35,411 nucleotides of DNA from positions 1 to 35,411 of the forward strand of contig CASEQJ010000023.1 in the NCBI GenBank assembly GCA_949290055.1. The letters run 5' to 3'. The notes beneath the pieces are model-generated. The model did no database searches. It saw only the letters and a program-made list of their open reading frames with translations, and had not been told where the DNA came from. Origin of the DNA: an uncultured Olsenella sp. (GTDB lineage: Bacteria > Actinomycetota > Coriobacteriia > Coriobacteriales > Atopobiaceae). The translations under genes were made by a program, and so were the position numbers. Numbering within the stretch: position 1 is the stretch's first letter; every line of letters begins with the position of its first letter. Shown piece after piece: positions 23,229-33,003 of this stretch.

Positions 23229-23600
23229 TTCTCGGAATCGCCGTCCTTGTCCGGGGACGTTCTAGAAATCGCCGTTCTTGTCGCCTGCCGCTCTAAGAAT
23301 CGCGGCCCTTGTCCTGGCCCCTTCTAAGAATCGCGGCCCTTGTTCTGGCCCCTTCTATGAATCGCCGAGTTTGTCCCCATAGCGTCTAGAAAAGCGGGGC
23401 CTTGCACGCGGAGAAGTCTCCGCAGCCGTGCAAGGCCCCATATTTCTAGAACGCCAAATGACGAGAACCCCTTTTCTTAGACGTTGCCAGGACAACCCCG
23501 GCTATTTCTAGAACGCCAGGCGACAAGAACCGCGTTTTCTAGAACGCCAGGCGACAAGAACCGCGTTTTCTAGAACGCCGGGCGACAAGACCAATTCCCG
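23229..23600. repeat. Dyad array of 31-bp TTCTAGAA-type units around a central hairpin
   Basis: Six left units start at 23229, 23260, 23291, 23322, 23353 and 23384, exactly 31 bases apart, each opening with a TTCTAGAA-like box and continuing TCGCcG..CTTGTC. After a central stem-loop, five boxes in opposite orientation are centred near 23447, 23478, 23509, 23540 and 23571, again exactly 31 apart. The dyad axis of both arrays and of the central stem falls at about 23417. Units read TTCTAGAAATCGCCGTTCTT on the left and, in complement, TTCTAGAAAACGCGGTTCTT on the right. Units are contiguous, with no unrelated spacers, so this is not a CRISPR. Confidence 0.9.
23385..23450. other. Central stem-loop of the dyad array (possible upp terminator)
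   Basis: TCTAGAAA (23385-23392) pairs with TTTCTAGA (23443-23450); GGGGCCTTGCAC (23396-23407) pairs perfectly with 23428-23439; GCGGAGA (23408-23414) pairs with 23417-23423. The stem totals about 27 bp. The trailing ATATTT could let it terminate upp transcription, but the T-run is poor. Confidence 0.7.
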
Positions 23601-23648
23601 GCCCCTCATCGCCCGATTGTGGCGAAACGGGGGCGAGCGGCGCTCCGC

Positions 23649-23676
23649 TTGACTATTTCCCCCGGCGCGTTAGAGT
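23649..23676 (+). promoter_or_regulatory. Promoter of the atp operon
   Basis: TTGACT (23649-23654), 16 bases, TAGAGT (23671-23676). This is the best -35/-10 pair seen in the window and would start transcription near 23683, about 33 bases before the atpI start. Confidence 0.65.
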
Positions 23677-23715
23677 TCTCGTGTCCATAATTCGCTCGGA
23701 CGGGAGGCGCCGCGC

Positions 23716-24024
23716 TTGGAACCTCAGGTCGCCATCGCCTCCGGCGCGCTCTTCGGTCTTCTGGGGTGCGTTGCGCCGGCCGCGCTGTTCGAGCGAGCTC
23801 TGAGGGGGAGACCGGGAGCCACGCTCGCCTCCGGTCTCGCGGCGGTGATCGTGTCGTTTCTCACGCTCACCGTCGTCCTGCTCGTGGTGTACACTGCCAC
23901 GAACACCGGCTTCTTGGAGTTTGGGTGTGCGCTGGTCGCCGCGTTCCTGCTCTTCTGGGGCATCGAGGCGATAAGGGCCTGGAGGGCGGCCAACGGTCGC
24001 GCTCCGCATAGAGGGGAAGGATGA
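23716..24024 (+). CDS. Small membrane protein, ATP synthase AtpI-like
   Basis: A 102-aa hydrophobic protein at the head of the atp operon, the usual place of AtpI, which helps assemble the c-ring. It shows about three membrane segments ('AIASGALFGLLGCVAPAAL', 'LASGLAAVIVSFLTLTVVLLVVY', 'FGCALVAAFLLFWGIEAI') and a basic tail. The sequence itself is too loose to prove family membership; position carries the call. I chose TTG 23716 because GGGAGGC precedes it by six bases and no ATG or GTG is better placed. It overlaps atpB by four bases (ATGA), coupling their translation. CATC begins to appear in this gene. Confidence 0.65.
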   Translation: MEPQVAIASGALFGLLGCVAPAALFERALRGRPGATLASGLAAVIVSFLTLTVVLLVVYTATNTGFLEFGCALVAAFLLFWGIEAIRAWRAANGRAPHRGEG

Positions 24025-24833
24025 TCTTGAATCCTCTGGACAGCCTGGGAGACGAGGTCAACGAGCTCGTTTCGAGCTTCACGTCTCAGCCGATCGCCGG
24101 ATCGCTCGACGGCATCGGCTTCACGCAGTACTCGTTCTGGTTCGCGGTCGCGGTCGCGCTCATGCTCGTCGTGCTCTTCGTCTTCAAGAAGAAGCAGTCC
24201 GCGAGCCTCGTGCCCCAGGGCACCTTCGTGAACGGCGTGGAGTATCTCGTCGAGTTCGTCCGCGACGACATGTGCAAGGGCCTACTCGGCGAGTCCTGGA
24301 AGCGCCACTTCCCGTTCATCGCCACGACCTTCCTCGTGGTGCTCGCCAACAACATCGTGGGCATCATCCCGGGCTGCAAGCCGGGCACCGGCACCATCTC
24401 CACCACCGCCGCGCTCGCGCTCTGCTCGTTCGTCTACTTCATCGTCTGCGGCATCAAGAAGAAGGGCACGCTCGGCTACGTCAAGAGCCTGGCCCCGGCG
24501 GGTGTCATGTTCCCGCTGAACGCCCTCGTCTGGCTGATCGAGGTCTTCTCCACGATCCTGCGCCTCATCACGCTCGCCGTCCGACTCTTCTGCAACCTCT
24601 TCGCTGGTCACGTGGTCATGGGCACCTTCGCGATCCTGGCGTCGCTCTTCTTCGAGCCCATGATCCAGGCCTTCTCGGTTGCCACCGCCGTGCAGGCGGG
24701 CGCGTCGGTGCTGTGGGTCGGCATCCTGCTCGTCATCTACGTCGTGGAGATCATGGTGGCCGCCATCCAGGCCTACGTCTTCGCGCTTCTCTCCGCCGTC
24801 TACATCCAGATTGCCGAGTCCGACGAGGAGTAG
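24021..24833 (+). CDS. atpB: ATP synthase F0 subunit a
   Basis: Membrane subunit that provides the proton half-channels beside the c-ring. 270 aa with five to six hydrophobic segments. The essential arginine is in 'LITLAVRLFCNLFAGH', the family signature for the helix facing the ring. 'NNIVGIIPG' and 'GLIPG'-type turns and the terminal 'QAYVFALLSAVYI' are also typical. It starts at ATG 24021 inside atpI's stop. A GGCGAGAAGAAC word starts on its stop codon (24833-24844). Ile is ATC throughout (13 CATC by my count in 813 bases) and Phe is always TTC, a sharp contrast to glyA or the aminotransferase. Confidence 0.97.
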   Translation: MILNPLDSLGDEVNELVSSFTSQPIAGSLDGIGFTQYSFWFAVAVALMLVVLFVFKKKQSASLVPQGTFVNGVEYLVEFVRDDMCKGLLGESWKRHFPFIATTFLVVLANNIVGIIPGCKPGTGTISTTAALALCSFVYFIVCGIKKKGTLGYVKSLAPAGVMFPLNALVWLIEVFSTILRLITLAVRLFCNLFAGHVVMGTFAILASLFFEPMIQAFSVATAVQAGASVLWVGILLVIYVVEIMVAAIQAYVFALLSAVYIQIAESDEE

Positions 24834-24941
24834 GCGAGAAGAACGGCAACTCGCGGGCGTCCGCCTGCTGAGGAATAGCACGTTGGTTTGAAACTCGTCC
24901 CGGCCCACAAACCAATCGGGGCGAATGTCAAAGGAGGAACA

Positions 24942-25145
24942 GTGGGAGCTCTCGGTGTCGTTGGTTATGGTCTCGGCGTTATCGGCGCGGGCATCGGCAT
25001 TGGCCTGGCCGCCAGTGGCGTCGCGCAGGGCATGGCGCGTCAGCCTGAGGTCCAGGGCCGCCTCTTCACGGTCTTCATCCTCGGCTCGGCGTTCGTCGAG
25101 GCCCTCGCCCTCATCGGCTTCGTCGTCAGCCTCATCGTCAAGTAG
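24942..25145 (+). CDS. atpE: ATP synthase F0 subunit c
   Basis: Proteolipid that forms the rotating c-ring. I start it at GTG 24942, which has AAGGAGG five bases before it, giving a short 67-aa protein. An in-frame TTG at 24888 would add 18 hydrophilic residues with no family counterpart. Two transmembrane hairpin arms are visible, 'GYGLGVIGAGIGIGLAASGVA' and 'FTVFILGSAFVEALALIGFVV', joined by the polar loop 'ARQPE'. The ion-binding carboxylate is the Glu in 'SAFVEAL'; it is followed by Ala rather than Ser/Thr, which favours protons over sodium (inference from the known Na+ signature). Confidence 0.93.
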   Translation: MGALGVVGYGLGVIGAGIGIGLAASGVAQGMARQPEVQGRLFTVFILGSAFVEALALIGFVVSLIVK

Positions 25146-25176
25146 CGCTGTCGTACGTTTCCGAGTGGAGGCAAGC

Positions 25177-25779
25177 ATGAAGAACACTGTCACGAAGCTG
25201 CTTGCGCACGCGGGCATCGTCGGTGGCGTCGCCCTCGCGACGCCCGTCGTGGCGCTCGCCGAGGAGTCGGCGGTCGGCCCGGACATCCTGATTCCCAAGC
25301 CGGCGGAGCTCATCCCCGCGCTCATCGCCTTCCTCATCATCCTCGTCGTCATGGCCAAGCTCGTGTGGCCGCCGGTCCTCGAGATGATGGAGAAGCGCCA
25401 GCAGAAGATTCAGGACGACCTCGACGCCGCCGAGCGCTCCAAGGTCAAGGCGGCCGAGGAGGCCAAGAGCTACGAGTCCAAGATTCTCGAGGCTCACCAC
25501 GAGGCCGACGCCATCGTCGCCAAGGCCAAGAAGGAGGCCGAGGAGGTCCGCTCCGCGGTGCTCGCCAAGGCCCAGCACGAGGCGGCCGACATCATCGCCA
25601 AGGCCCACGGCGCCGTGGACTCCGAGCGCCACAAGGCCATGATCGAGCTCTCCAGCTCCGTCGTGGACCTCTCCGTGGAGATCGCGAGCAAGATCATCGG
25701 CAACGACCTCTCCGTGGAGGAGCAGCGCCGTCTGGCCGAGAAGTACCTCGCGGAAGTGGGGGAGCCCGATGAGCGCTAA
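25177..25779 (+). CDS. atpF: ATP synthase F0 subunit b
   Basis: Peripheral stalk subunit: one membrane helix and a long cytoplasmic helix that dimerises and holds delta. The 200-aa protein has an N-terminal stretch like a signal peptide (positive 'MKNTVTKLL', hydrophobic core 12-26, then 'ALAEES') before the true anchor at about 46-62 ('LIPALIAFLIILVVMAKLVW'). After it come 'PVLEMMEKRQQKIQDDLDAAE' and a long charged coiled region. ATG 25177 has GAGTGGAGG upstream; an open frame extends 84 codons further through atpE in another frame and is rejected. It overlaps atpH by 11 bases. Confidence 0.95.
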   Translation: MKNTVTKLLAHAGIVGGVALATPVVALAEESAVGPDILIPKPAELIPALIAFLIILVVMAKLVWPPVLEMMEKRQQKIQDDLDAAERSKVKAAEEAKSYESKILEAHHEADAIVAKAKKEAEEVRSAVLAKAQHEAADIIAKAHGAVDSERHKAMIELSSSVVDLSVEIASKIIGNDLSVEEQRRLAEKYLAEVGEPDER

Positions 25780-26242
25780 GCGGGTGGACGCCGAGAAGGT
25801 CGAGGCGTACACGCGGGCGCTCCTGGAGGCCGCTCGCTCCGAGGGCCGCGCGAACGCGGACCTCGTGCAGTGGCAGCACGCGCAGAAGTTCACGCCGGAG
25901 GTCCTGGAGACGCTCGCGGCCATGCAGCGCGAGGACGACCTCGGCCTCGTGGAGGCGGTCGCCAAGCACTACAAGGAGCTGCTCGACGCTCAGGACACCA
26001 CGGTCTCGGTGACCGTGACCACGGCGGTGCCCATGGACGACGACCTGCGCGCCAAGGTGCGCGCGAAGGCCGAGAAGGACCTGAACGCCCCGGTCTACCT
26101 CGTCGAACGCGTGGACCCGGCGATCATCGGCGGCATCATGCTCGAGGTGCGCGGCAAGCGCTACGACGCCTCCGTCCGCGCCCAGCTCGCCAACATCCGA
26201 AAGACCCTCTCGTCGACCTTCATCGAAGGCGAGGAACGCTAA
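25769..26242 (+). CDS. atpH: ATP synthase F1 subunit delta
   Basis: Connects the top of the alpha-beta hexamer with subunit b. At 157 aa it is a little shorter than the usual ~175-180, with the N-terminal helical domain compact ('VEAYTRALLEAARSEGRANAD'). The C-terminal part is the conserved piece: 'TVSVTVTTAVPMDDDLRAKV', 'VDPAIIGGIMLEVRGKRYDASVR' and 'LANIRKTL', matching the family pattern of Gly-Gly near 'iiGGi...g...D.Si...L..l...l'. It starts inside atpF (11-base overlap) after GTGGGGGAG. atpA begins right after its stop. Confidence 0.92.
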   Translation: MSAKRVDAEKVEAYTRALLEAARSEGRANADLVQWQHAQKFTPEVLETLAAMQREDDLGLVEAVAKHYKELLDAQDTTVSVTVTTAVPMDDDLRAKVRAKAEKDLNAPVYLVERVDPAIIGGIMLEVRGKRYDASVRAQLANIRKTLSSTFIEGEER

Positions 26243-27907
26243 ATGGAAAGCATCAGCTCCGAGAAGATCATGAGCACGCTGCGCGAGGAGCTCGCGCAGA
26301 TCAACGCCACGGTCGACCGCCAGGAGGCCTCGGTCGTCACCGAGGTCGCCGACGGAATCGCACGCATTTCGGGCCTCAAGACCGCCATGGCCGGCGAGCT
26401 GCTCAAGCTCACGAGCTCCACCACCGGCCTCGACGTCTACGGCCTGGTCCAGAACCTCGACCAGGACGACGTGGGCGCGGTCCTCTTCGGCGACGCCGAG
26501 GAGATCAAGGAGGGCGACGAGTGCCGCACCACCGGGCGCGTCATGGACATCCCGGTCGGTCACGCCATGCTCGGCCGCGTGGTGAACCCGCTCGGCCAGC
26601 CGATCGACGGCCTCGGCCCGATCAACGCCACGCATCGTCGCCCGATCGAGTTCAAGGCCCCCGGCATCATGGACCGCCAGCCGGTGTGCGAGCCCGTCCA
26701 GACGGGGCTTCTCGCCATCGACGCGATGGTGCCCATCGGCCGGGGCCAGCGCGAGCTCATAATCGGCGACCGCAAGACGGGCAAGACCGCCATTGCGATC
26801 GACGCGATCGTCAACCAGCGCGACACCGACATGATCTGCATTTACGTGGCCATCGGCCAGAAGGCCTCCACGGTCGCAGGCATCCGCGAGTCGCTCGCGC
26901 AACACGGCGTCCTGGACAAGACGGTCATCGTCTCCGCCACGGCGGCCGAGTCCGCCCCGATGCAGTACATCGCCCCCATGGCGGGCGCCGCCATCGGCGA
27001 GTACTTCATGTACAACGACGAGCATGGCAACCCCGCCGACGCCGAGCACCCCGGCGGCCACGTGCTCGTGGTCTACGACGACCTCTCCAAGCAGGCCGTC
27101 GCCTACCGTCAGATGTCGCTGACGCTGCACCGTCCGCCCGGACGCGAGGCCTACCCCGGCGACATTTTCTACCTGCACAGCCGCCTGCTCGAGCGCGCGT
27201 GCAAGCTCTCCGACGCCAACGGCGGCGGCTCGCTCACGGCGCTCCCGATCATCGAGACGCAGGAGGGCGACGTCTCCGCCTACATCCCCACGAACGTGAT
27301 TTCCATCACGGACGGTCAGATCTACCTGCAGTCCAACCTCTTCTTCCAGGGCCAGCGCCCCGCCGTGGACGTGGGCATCTCGGTGTCGCGCGTCGGCGGC
27401 GACGCCCAGATCAAGGCCATGAAGCAGGTCGTGGGCACGCTGCGCCTGGACCTGGCGGCCTACCGCGAGAAGCAGGCCTTCTCGCAGTTCGGCTCCGACC
27501 TCGACGCCACGACGCAGTACCAGCTCAACCACGGCGCCCACGTCATGGAGATGCTCAAGCAGCAGCGCTTCTCGGCGCTCGACGTCCGTGACCAGGTCAT
27601 CGCGATCTTTGCCGCCAAGGAGGACTTCCTCGACGACATCGACCTCGAGAACGTGACGCTCTTCCGCGACGGACTCGCCAAGTACATGTCCGAGCACTGC
27701 CCGAAGCTGCGCGCCTCCGTCATGAAGGGCAAGATCGACGACGCCACGGCCTCGCGTCTGCGCGGCCGCATCGCCCGCTTCAAGAAGCTCTTCCTGGTCG
27801 AGCACCCCAACCGTCGCCGGCTCGAGGACGTGGAGCAGGCCGCGGAGGACACCGTCGCCGCGCCGCCCGAGGGCGGCCACGAGCCGCTGGACGGTCAGGG
27901 GAAGTAG
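26243..27907 (+). CDS. atpA: ATP synthase F1 subunit alpha
   Basis: Non-catalytic nucleotide-binding subunit of the alpha3-beta3 head. 554 aa. Walker A GDRKTGKT at 175-182; then '[31 protein letters not shown]' with the conserved arginine finger region, and '[31 protein letters not shown]'. The C-terminus has about 30 extra residues, acidic with Pro ('[16 protein letters not shown]'), beyond the usual end. ATG 26243 is one base after the atpH stop, with GCGAGGAAC before it; MSTLREE at 26270 is an alternative start. Codon context is of the CATC-rich type with a few CATT/CATA between about 26,750 and 27,170. Confidence 0.98.
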   Translation: MESISSEKIMSTLREELAQINATVDRQEASVVTEVADGIARISGLKTAMAGELLKLTSSTTGLDVYGLVQNLDQDDVGAVLFGDAEEIKEGDECRTTGRVMDIPVGHAMLGRVVNPLGQPIDGLGPINATHRRPIEFKAPGIMDRQPVCEPVQTGLLAIDAMVPIGRGQRELIIGDRKTGKTAIAIDAIVNQRDTDMICIYVAIGQKASTVAGIRESLAQHGVLDKTVIVSATAAESAPMQYIAPMAGAAIGEYFMYNDEHGNPADAEHPGGHVLVVYDDLSKQAVAYRQMSLTLHRPPGREAYPGDIFYLHSRLLERACKLSDANGGGSLTALPIIETQEGDVSAYIPTNVISITDGQIYLQSNLFFQGQRPAVDVGISVSRVGGDAQIKAMKQVVGTLRLDLAAYREKQAFSQFGSDLDATTQYQLNHGAHVMEMLKQQRFSALDVRDQVIAIFAAKEDFLDDIDLENVTLFRDGLAKYMSEHCPKLRASVMKGKIDDATASRLRGRIARFKKLFLVEHPNRRRLEDVEQAAEDTVAAPPEGGHEPLDGQGK

Positions 27908-27910
27908 ACC

Positions 27911-30363
<2,453 letters not shown>

Positions 30364-30367
30364 GCCC

Positions 30368-30790
30368 ATGGCCGAGCTCAACTGCCAGTTCGTCCGTCCC
30401 GACCGGCTGCTCTTTGACGGGCCGGTGGCCAACCTCGTGCTCGTGACCTATGCCGGCGAGCTCGGCATATGGCCCGGGCACGCGCCCGAGATCGTGGCGC
30501 TCGGCGACGGCGTCGTGAGGATTCGCCGCCTGCCCGCCGACGGCGGCGGCGAGTATGACGTCGTCGTGTCCGGCGGCTACGCCGAGGTGGACAACGACGG
30601 CGTCATAATCCTCGCCGACCACGCCCGTCGCACCGACGACATAGACCCGGAGGTCGTGCGCCGCACGCGTGACGAGGCGATTGAGGCGCTCGACGAGATT
30701 GGCGAGGGCAACTATCGTGCGGCATACTATGAGAAGCAGATTCGTTGGTGCAACCTCCTGCTGAAGCACGCGGCTGGAAGCACCGCATAG
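30368..30790 (+). CDS. atpC: ATP synthase F1 subunit epsilon
   Basis: Lower end of the central stalk; couples rotation to catalysis and can inhibit ATP hydrolysis. 140 aa: N-terminal beta sandwich ('MAELNCQFVRPDRLLFDGPV', 'YAGELGIWPGHAPEIVAL', 'VVVSGGYAEVDNDGVIILADHA') and a two-helix C-terminus ('ARRTDDIDPEVVRRTRDEA'). ATG 30368 is 4 bases after the atpD stop; the frame is open 43 codons further up in atpD and is rejected. It has no CATC, in contrast with the front of the operon. murA follows after 21 bases. Confidence 0.95.
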   Translation: MAELNCQFVRPDRLLFDGPVANLVLVTYAGELGIWPGHAPEIVALGDGVVRIRRLPADGGGEYDVVVSGGYAEVDNDGVIILADHARRTDDIDPEVVRRTRDEAIEALDEIGEGNYRAAYYEKQIRWCNLLLKHAAGSTA

Positions 30791-30811
30791 CCCAGTTCGC
30801 ACGGAGGCCGC

Positions 30812-32086
30812 ATGGAAGTCATTCAGATCGAGGGTGGACGCCGCGTCACCGGCGAGGTGAGCGTCGAGGGGGCAAAGAACTCGGCGCTCAAGCTCATGGC
30901 CGCGACCATTATGGCTCCCGGCGTGAGCACGCTCACCAACGTCCCCAACATTTCCGACGTCCATGTCATGGGCAAGGTCCTCAAAAACATTGGCGCGCGC
31001 ATTGACGTCGTGAACGAGCACGAGCTCAAGATCGACACCTCCGACGTCGACTCCTGGGAGACCCCCTACCATCTCGTTGCGCAGATGCGCGCCTCGACTG
31101 CGGTTCTCGGCCCCCTGCTCTCCCGCTTCGGCCGTGCGATCGTGGCCATGCCCGGCGGGTGCAACATCGGCGCCCGCAGCATCGACATGCACATCCTCGG
31201 CCTCGAGGCCCTCGGCGTCGAGTTCGAGGTCAAGCACGGCAACATCCACGCGAGCGCCCCGCACGGGCTCGTCGGCAACACGGTGACGCTCAACTTTGCG
31301 AGCGTGGGCGCCACGGAGAACCTCATGATGGCCTCCGTCTTTGCCAAGGGCGTCACCACGATCGACAATGCGGCCCGCGAACCGGAGATCGTGGACCTCG
31401 CCAACCTCCTCAACGAGATGGGCGCCAAGATCTCCGGGGCGGGCTCCCCGGTCATAGAGATCGAGGGGGTCTCCGAGCTGCACCCGGTCACGCACCGCGT
31501 GGTCGGCGACCGCATCGAGGCGGGGACCTTCCTGGCCGCCGCCGCGCTCACGGGCGAGCCGATCACGGTGCATGGCTTTGCCCCGCTGCACCTGGGCCTC
31601 GTCCTCAAGAAGTACGAGCAGATGGGGATCTCGGTCGAGCGCGGGCCCAACTGGTGTCGCGCCTGGCGCGACCGTCCGCTCGTCCCCACCGACATCCAGA
31701 CCCTGCCGTTCCCGGGATTCCCGACCGACATGCAGGCGCAGACCATGACCCTGCTCGCCCTTGCCAAGGGGAGCTGCGTCATCACCGAGAACATCTTCGA
31801 GAACCGCTTCATGCTCGCGAGCGAGCTCACGCGCATGGGCGCCGACATCGCGATCGAGGGGCACCACGCCATCGTCCACGGTGTCGACGGCTTCTCGGGA
31901 ACCCAGGTCAAATCTCCCGACCTGCGCGGCGGCGCCGCGCTGGTCATGGCGGGCCTCGTCGCCGACGGCATCACCACCGTCTCCCAGATCCACCACATCG
32001 ACCGCGGCTACGAGGGCTTCGTCGAGAAGCTCGCCTCGCTCGGGGCGCGCGTCCGGCGCGCGGAGCTCCCCGACGAGGAGGACTAG
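30812..32086 (+). CDS. murA: UDP-N-acetylglucosamine 1-carboxyvinyltransferase
   Basis: First committed step of peptidoglycan synthesis, moving enolpyruvate from PEP to UDP-GlcNAc. 424 aa with 'VEGAKNSALKLMAATIMAPG' at the start (conserved Lys-Asn), catalytic Cys C117 in 'MPGGCNIGARSIDMH', so fosfomycin sensitivity is expected, 'AREPEIVDLANLLNEMGA', 'DRIEAGTFLAAAALTG' and 'FPTDMQAQ'. The ATG at 30812 has CGGAGGCC before it. Position downstream of atpC is common in actinobacteria. The first ~230 bases have CATT/CATA codon context, and from about 31,070 to the end CATC is common, so a junction lies inside the gene. Confidence 0.97.
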   Translation: MEVIQIEGGRRVTGEVSVEGAKNSALKLMAATIMAPGVSTLTNVPNISDVHVMGKVLKNIGARIDVVNEHELKIDTSDVDSWETPYHLVAQMRASTAVLGPLLSRFGRAIVAMPGGCNIGARSIDMHILGLEALGVEFEVKHGNIHASAPHGLVGNTVTLNFASVGATENLMMASVFAKGVTTIDNAAREPEIVDLANLLNEMGAKISGAGSPVIEIEGVSELHPVTHRVVGDRIEAGTFLAAAALTGEPITVHGFAPLHLGLVLKKYEQMGISVERGPNWCRAWRDRPLVPTDIQTLPFPGFPTDMQAQTMTLLALAKGSCVITENIFENRFMLASELTRMGADIAIEGHHAIVHGVDGFSGTQVKSPDLRGGAALVMAGLVADGITTVSQIHHIDRGYEGFVEKLASLGARVRRAELPDEED

Positions 32087-32100
32087 GAGGGGACCATGAG
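31050..32100 (+). other. Second CATC-rich tract (most of murA)
   Basis: In murA, codons up to about 31,015 use CATT (for example AACATTGG and GCGCATTG), and from 31,072 on CATC is frequent (GACATC, GGCATC, AACATC) until the end of the gene. The next gene returns to CATT near 32,490. The middle of murA was therefore probably exchanged separately from the atp tract. Confidence 0.5.
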
Positions 32101-32512
32101 CTTCACCGAGCGTCAGGACGACCACGCCCTCAGCCGCGCCGGCGAGGACTACCTCGAGGCGATTTACAGGATCTCGCTCCAGGAGGGCGCCTCAGTTCGC
32201 TCGGTCGACGTGGCCGAGCAGCTCGGCGTCTCCAAGGCCAGCGTCAACAAGGCCCTCTCCACGCTCAAGGAGGCCGGCATGGTCGAGCAGAGCCGCTACG
32301 GCCGCGTGACGCTCACCGCGGAGGGCGAGAGGTACGCCGCGCTCGTGTGGCGCGCCCACCGCGCTCTGCGCCTGTTTTTGGAGCGTGACCTCGGCGTTGC
32401 CTCCGAGACCGCGGACGCCGAGGCCTGCCTCATGGAGCACGTCCTCTCCGCCGATACCATGGAGCGCCTGATCGGCTACCTCGAGCGCCAGGGCATTGCC
32501 ATTCCGGAGTAG
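32096..32512 (+). CDS. DtxR/MntR-family metal-dependent transcriptional regulator
   Basis: Metal-sensing repressor. 138 aa: winged HTH at about 33-75 ('SVRSVDVAEQLGVSKASVNKALSTLKEAGMV'), then the dimerisation/metal domain, with no SH3-like third domain, as in MntR. Candidate ligands are D18 and E21 in 'EDYLEAIY' (as in MntR), H88, and C111, E114 and H115 in 'EACLMEHVLS'. The last trio matches DtxR/IdeR (Cys-x2-Glu-His) rather than MntR (Glu-x2-Glu-His), so whether it senses Mn or Fe is open. The ATG follows murA by nine bases with GGAGGGGA before it, so it is probably the last gene of the atp-murA transcript. Codon context is CATT type. Confidence 0.88.
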   Translation: MSFTERQDDHALSRAGEDYLEAIYRISLQEGASVRSVDVAEQLGVSKASVNKALSTLKEAGMVEQSRYGRVTLTAEGERYAALVWRAHRALRLFLERDLGVASETADAEACLMEHVLSADTMERLIGYLERQGIAIPE

Positions 32513-32935
32513 GCCCCGCGTCCTTCTCGCCCGAGGGTCCCTCAGCATTGCCACATTTCAGACGCTTTTGTGGTAGAGGCTCCCGCGTGTGCGCGCGACT
32601 GTCGTTTCCGAGGCTTTTCTCCTTGTTTTGGGCAACAAGTTTTATACGCCGACGTACTTCTCGCCCCTCCGCCTGACAAAACCGCAGGTGGCGAGAAGTA
32701 CGGTGTGCTTTCGTTCCCACAAAACCCGCCAAACGCTGGCAATCCCATCAAACTTGTTGCCCAAAACATGCCGGTGCGGCTTCGGTTGGCGCGGAATCGC
32801 GACACGGTCGTCCTCTCACATAAATCTTGTTGCCCAAAACAGCCGGGGAAACGGGTGAGGAAGCGCTCGCGACGCGCCGTCGCGCCGGCGGTCGGCGCCG
32901 CTGGCGGGACGGCTCTGTATGAAGCCTGAGAGTTG
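32513..32935. repeat. Intergenic element D: 23-bp GTTTTGGG motif, one forward and two reverse copies
   Basis: Forward copy at 32625-32647 (GTTTTGGGCAACAAG...), reverse copies at 32745-32767 and 32818-32840 (both with CTTGTTGCCCAAAAC). The centre of the motif (CAACAAG) differs from elements A and C but is the same in all three copies here, so pairing is kept. Words CCTTCTCGCCC at 32522, ACTTCTCGCCCC at 32657 and GGCGAGAAGTAC at 32691 also occur. No convincing gene in about 490 bases between the regulator gene and galU. Confidence 0.75.
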
Positions 32936-33003
32936 GGGTATGTTGTGAGTGCCGCCGGGCATTTGCCGGCCGGCGCGTTCGCACACGACCCGAAGGGAAG
33001 ACC

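Noticed and set aside
23229..23600. CRISPR array, suggested by regular ~31-bp repeats
   Set aside because: The 31-bp units are contiguous with no variable spacers, the two halves are in opposite orientation, and there are no cas genes nearby.
24888..24941. TTG start giving an 18-residue N-terminal extension on subunit c
   Set aside because: No ribosome-binding site before it and no counterpart in subunit c; GTG 24942 has AAGGAGG at the right distance.
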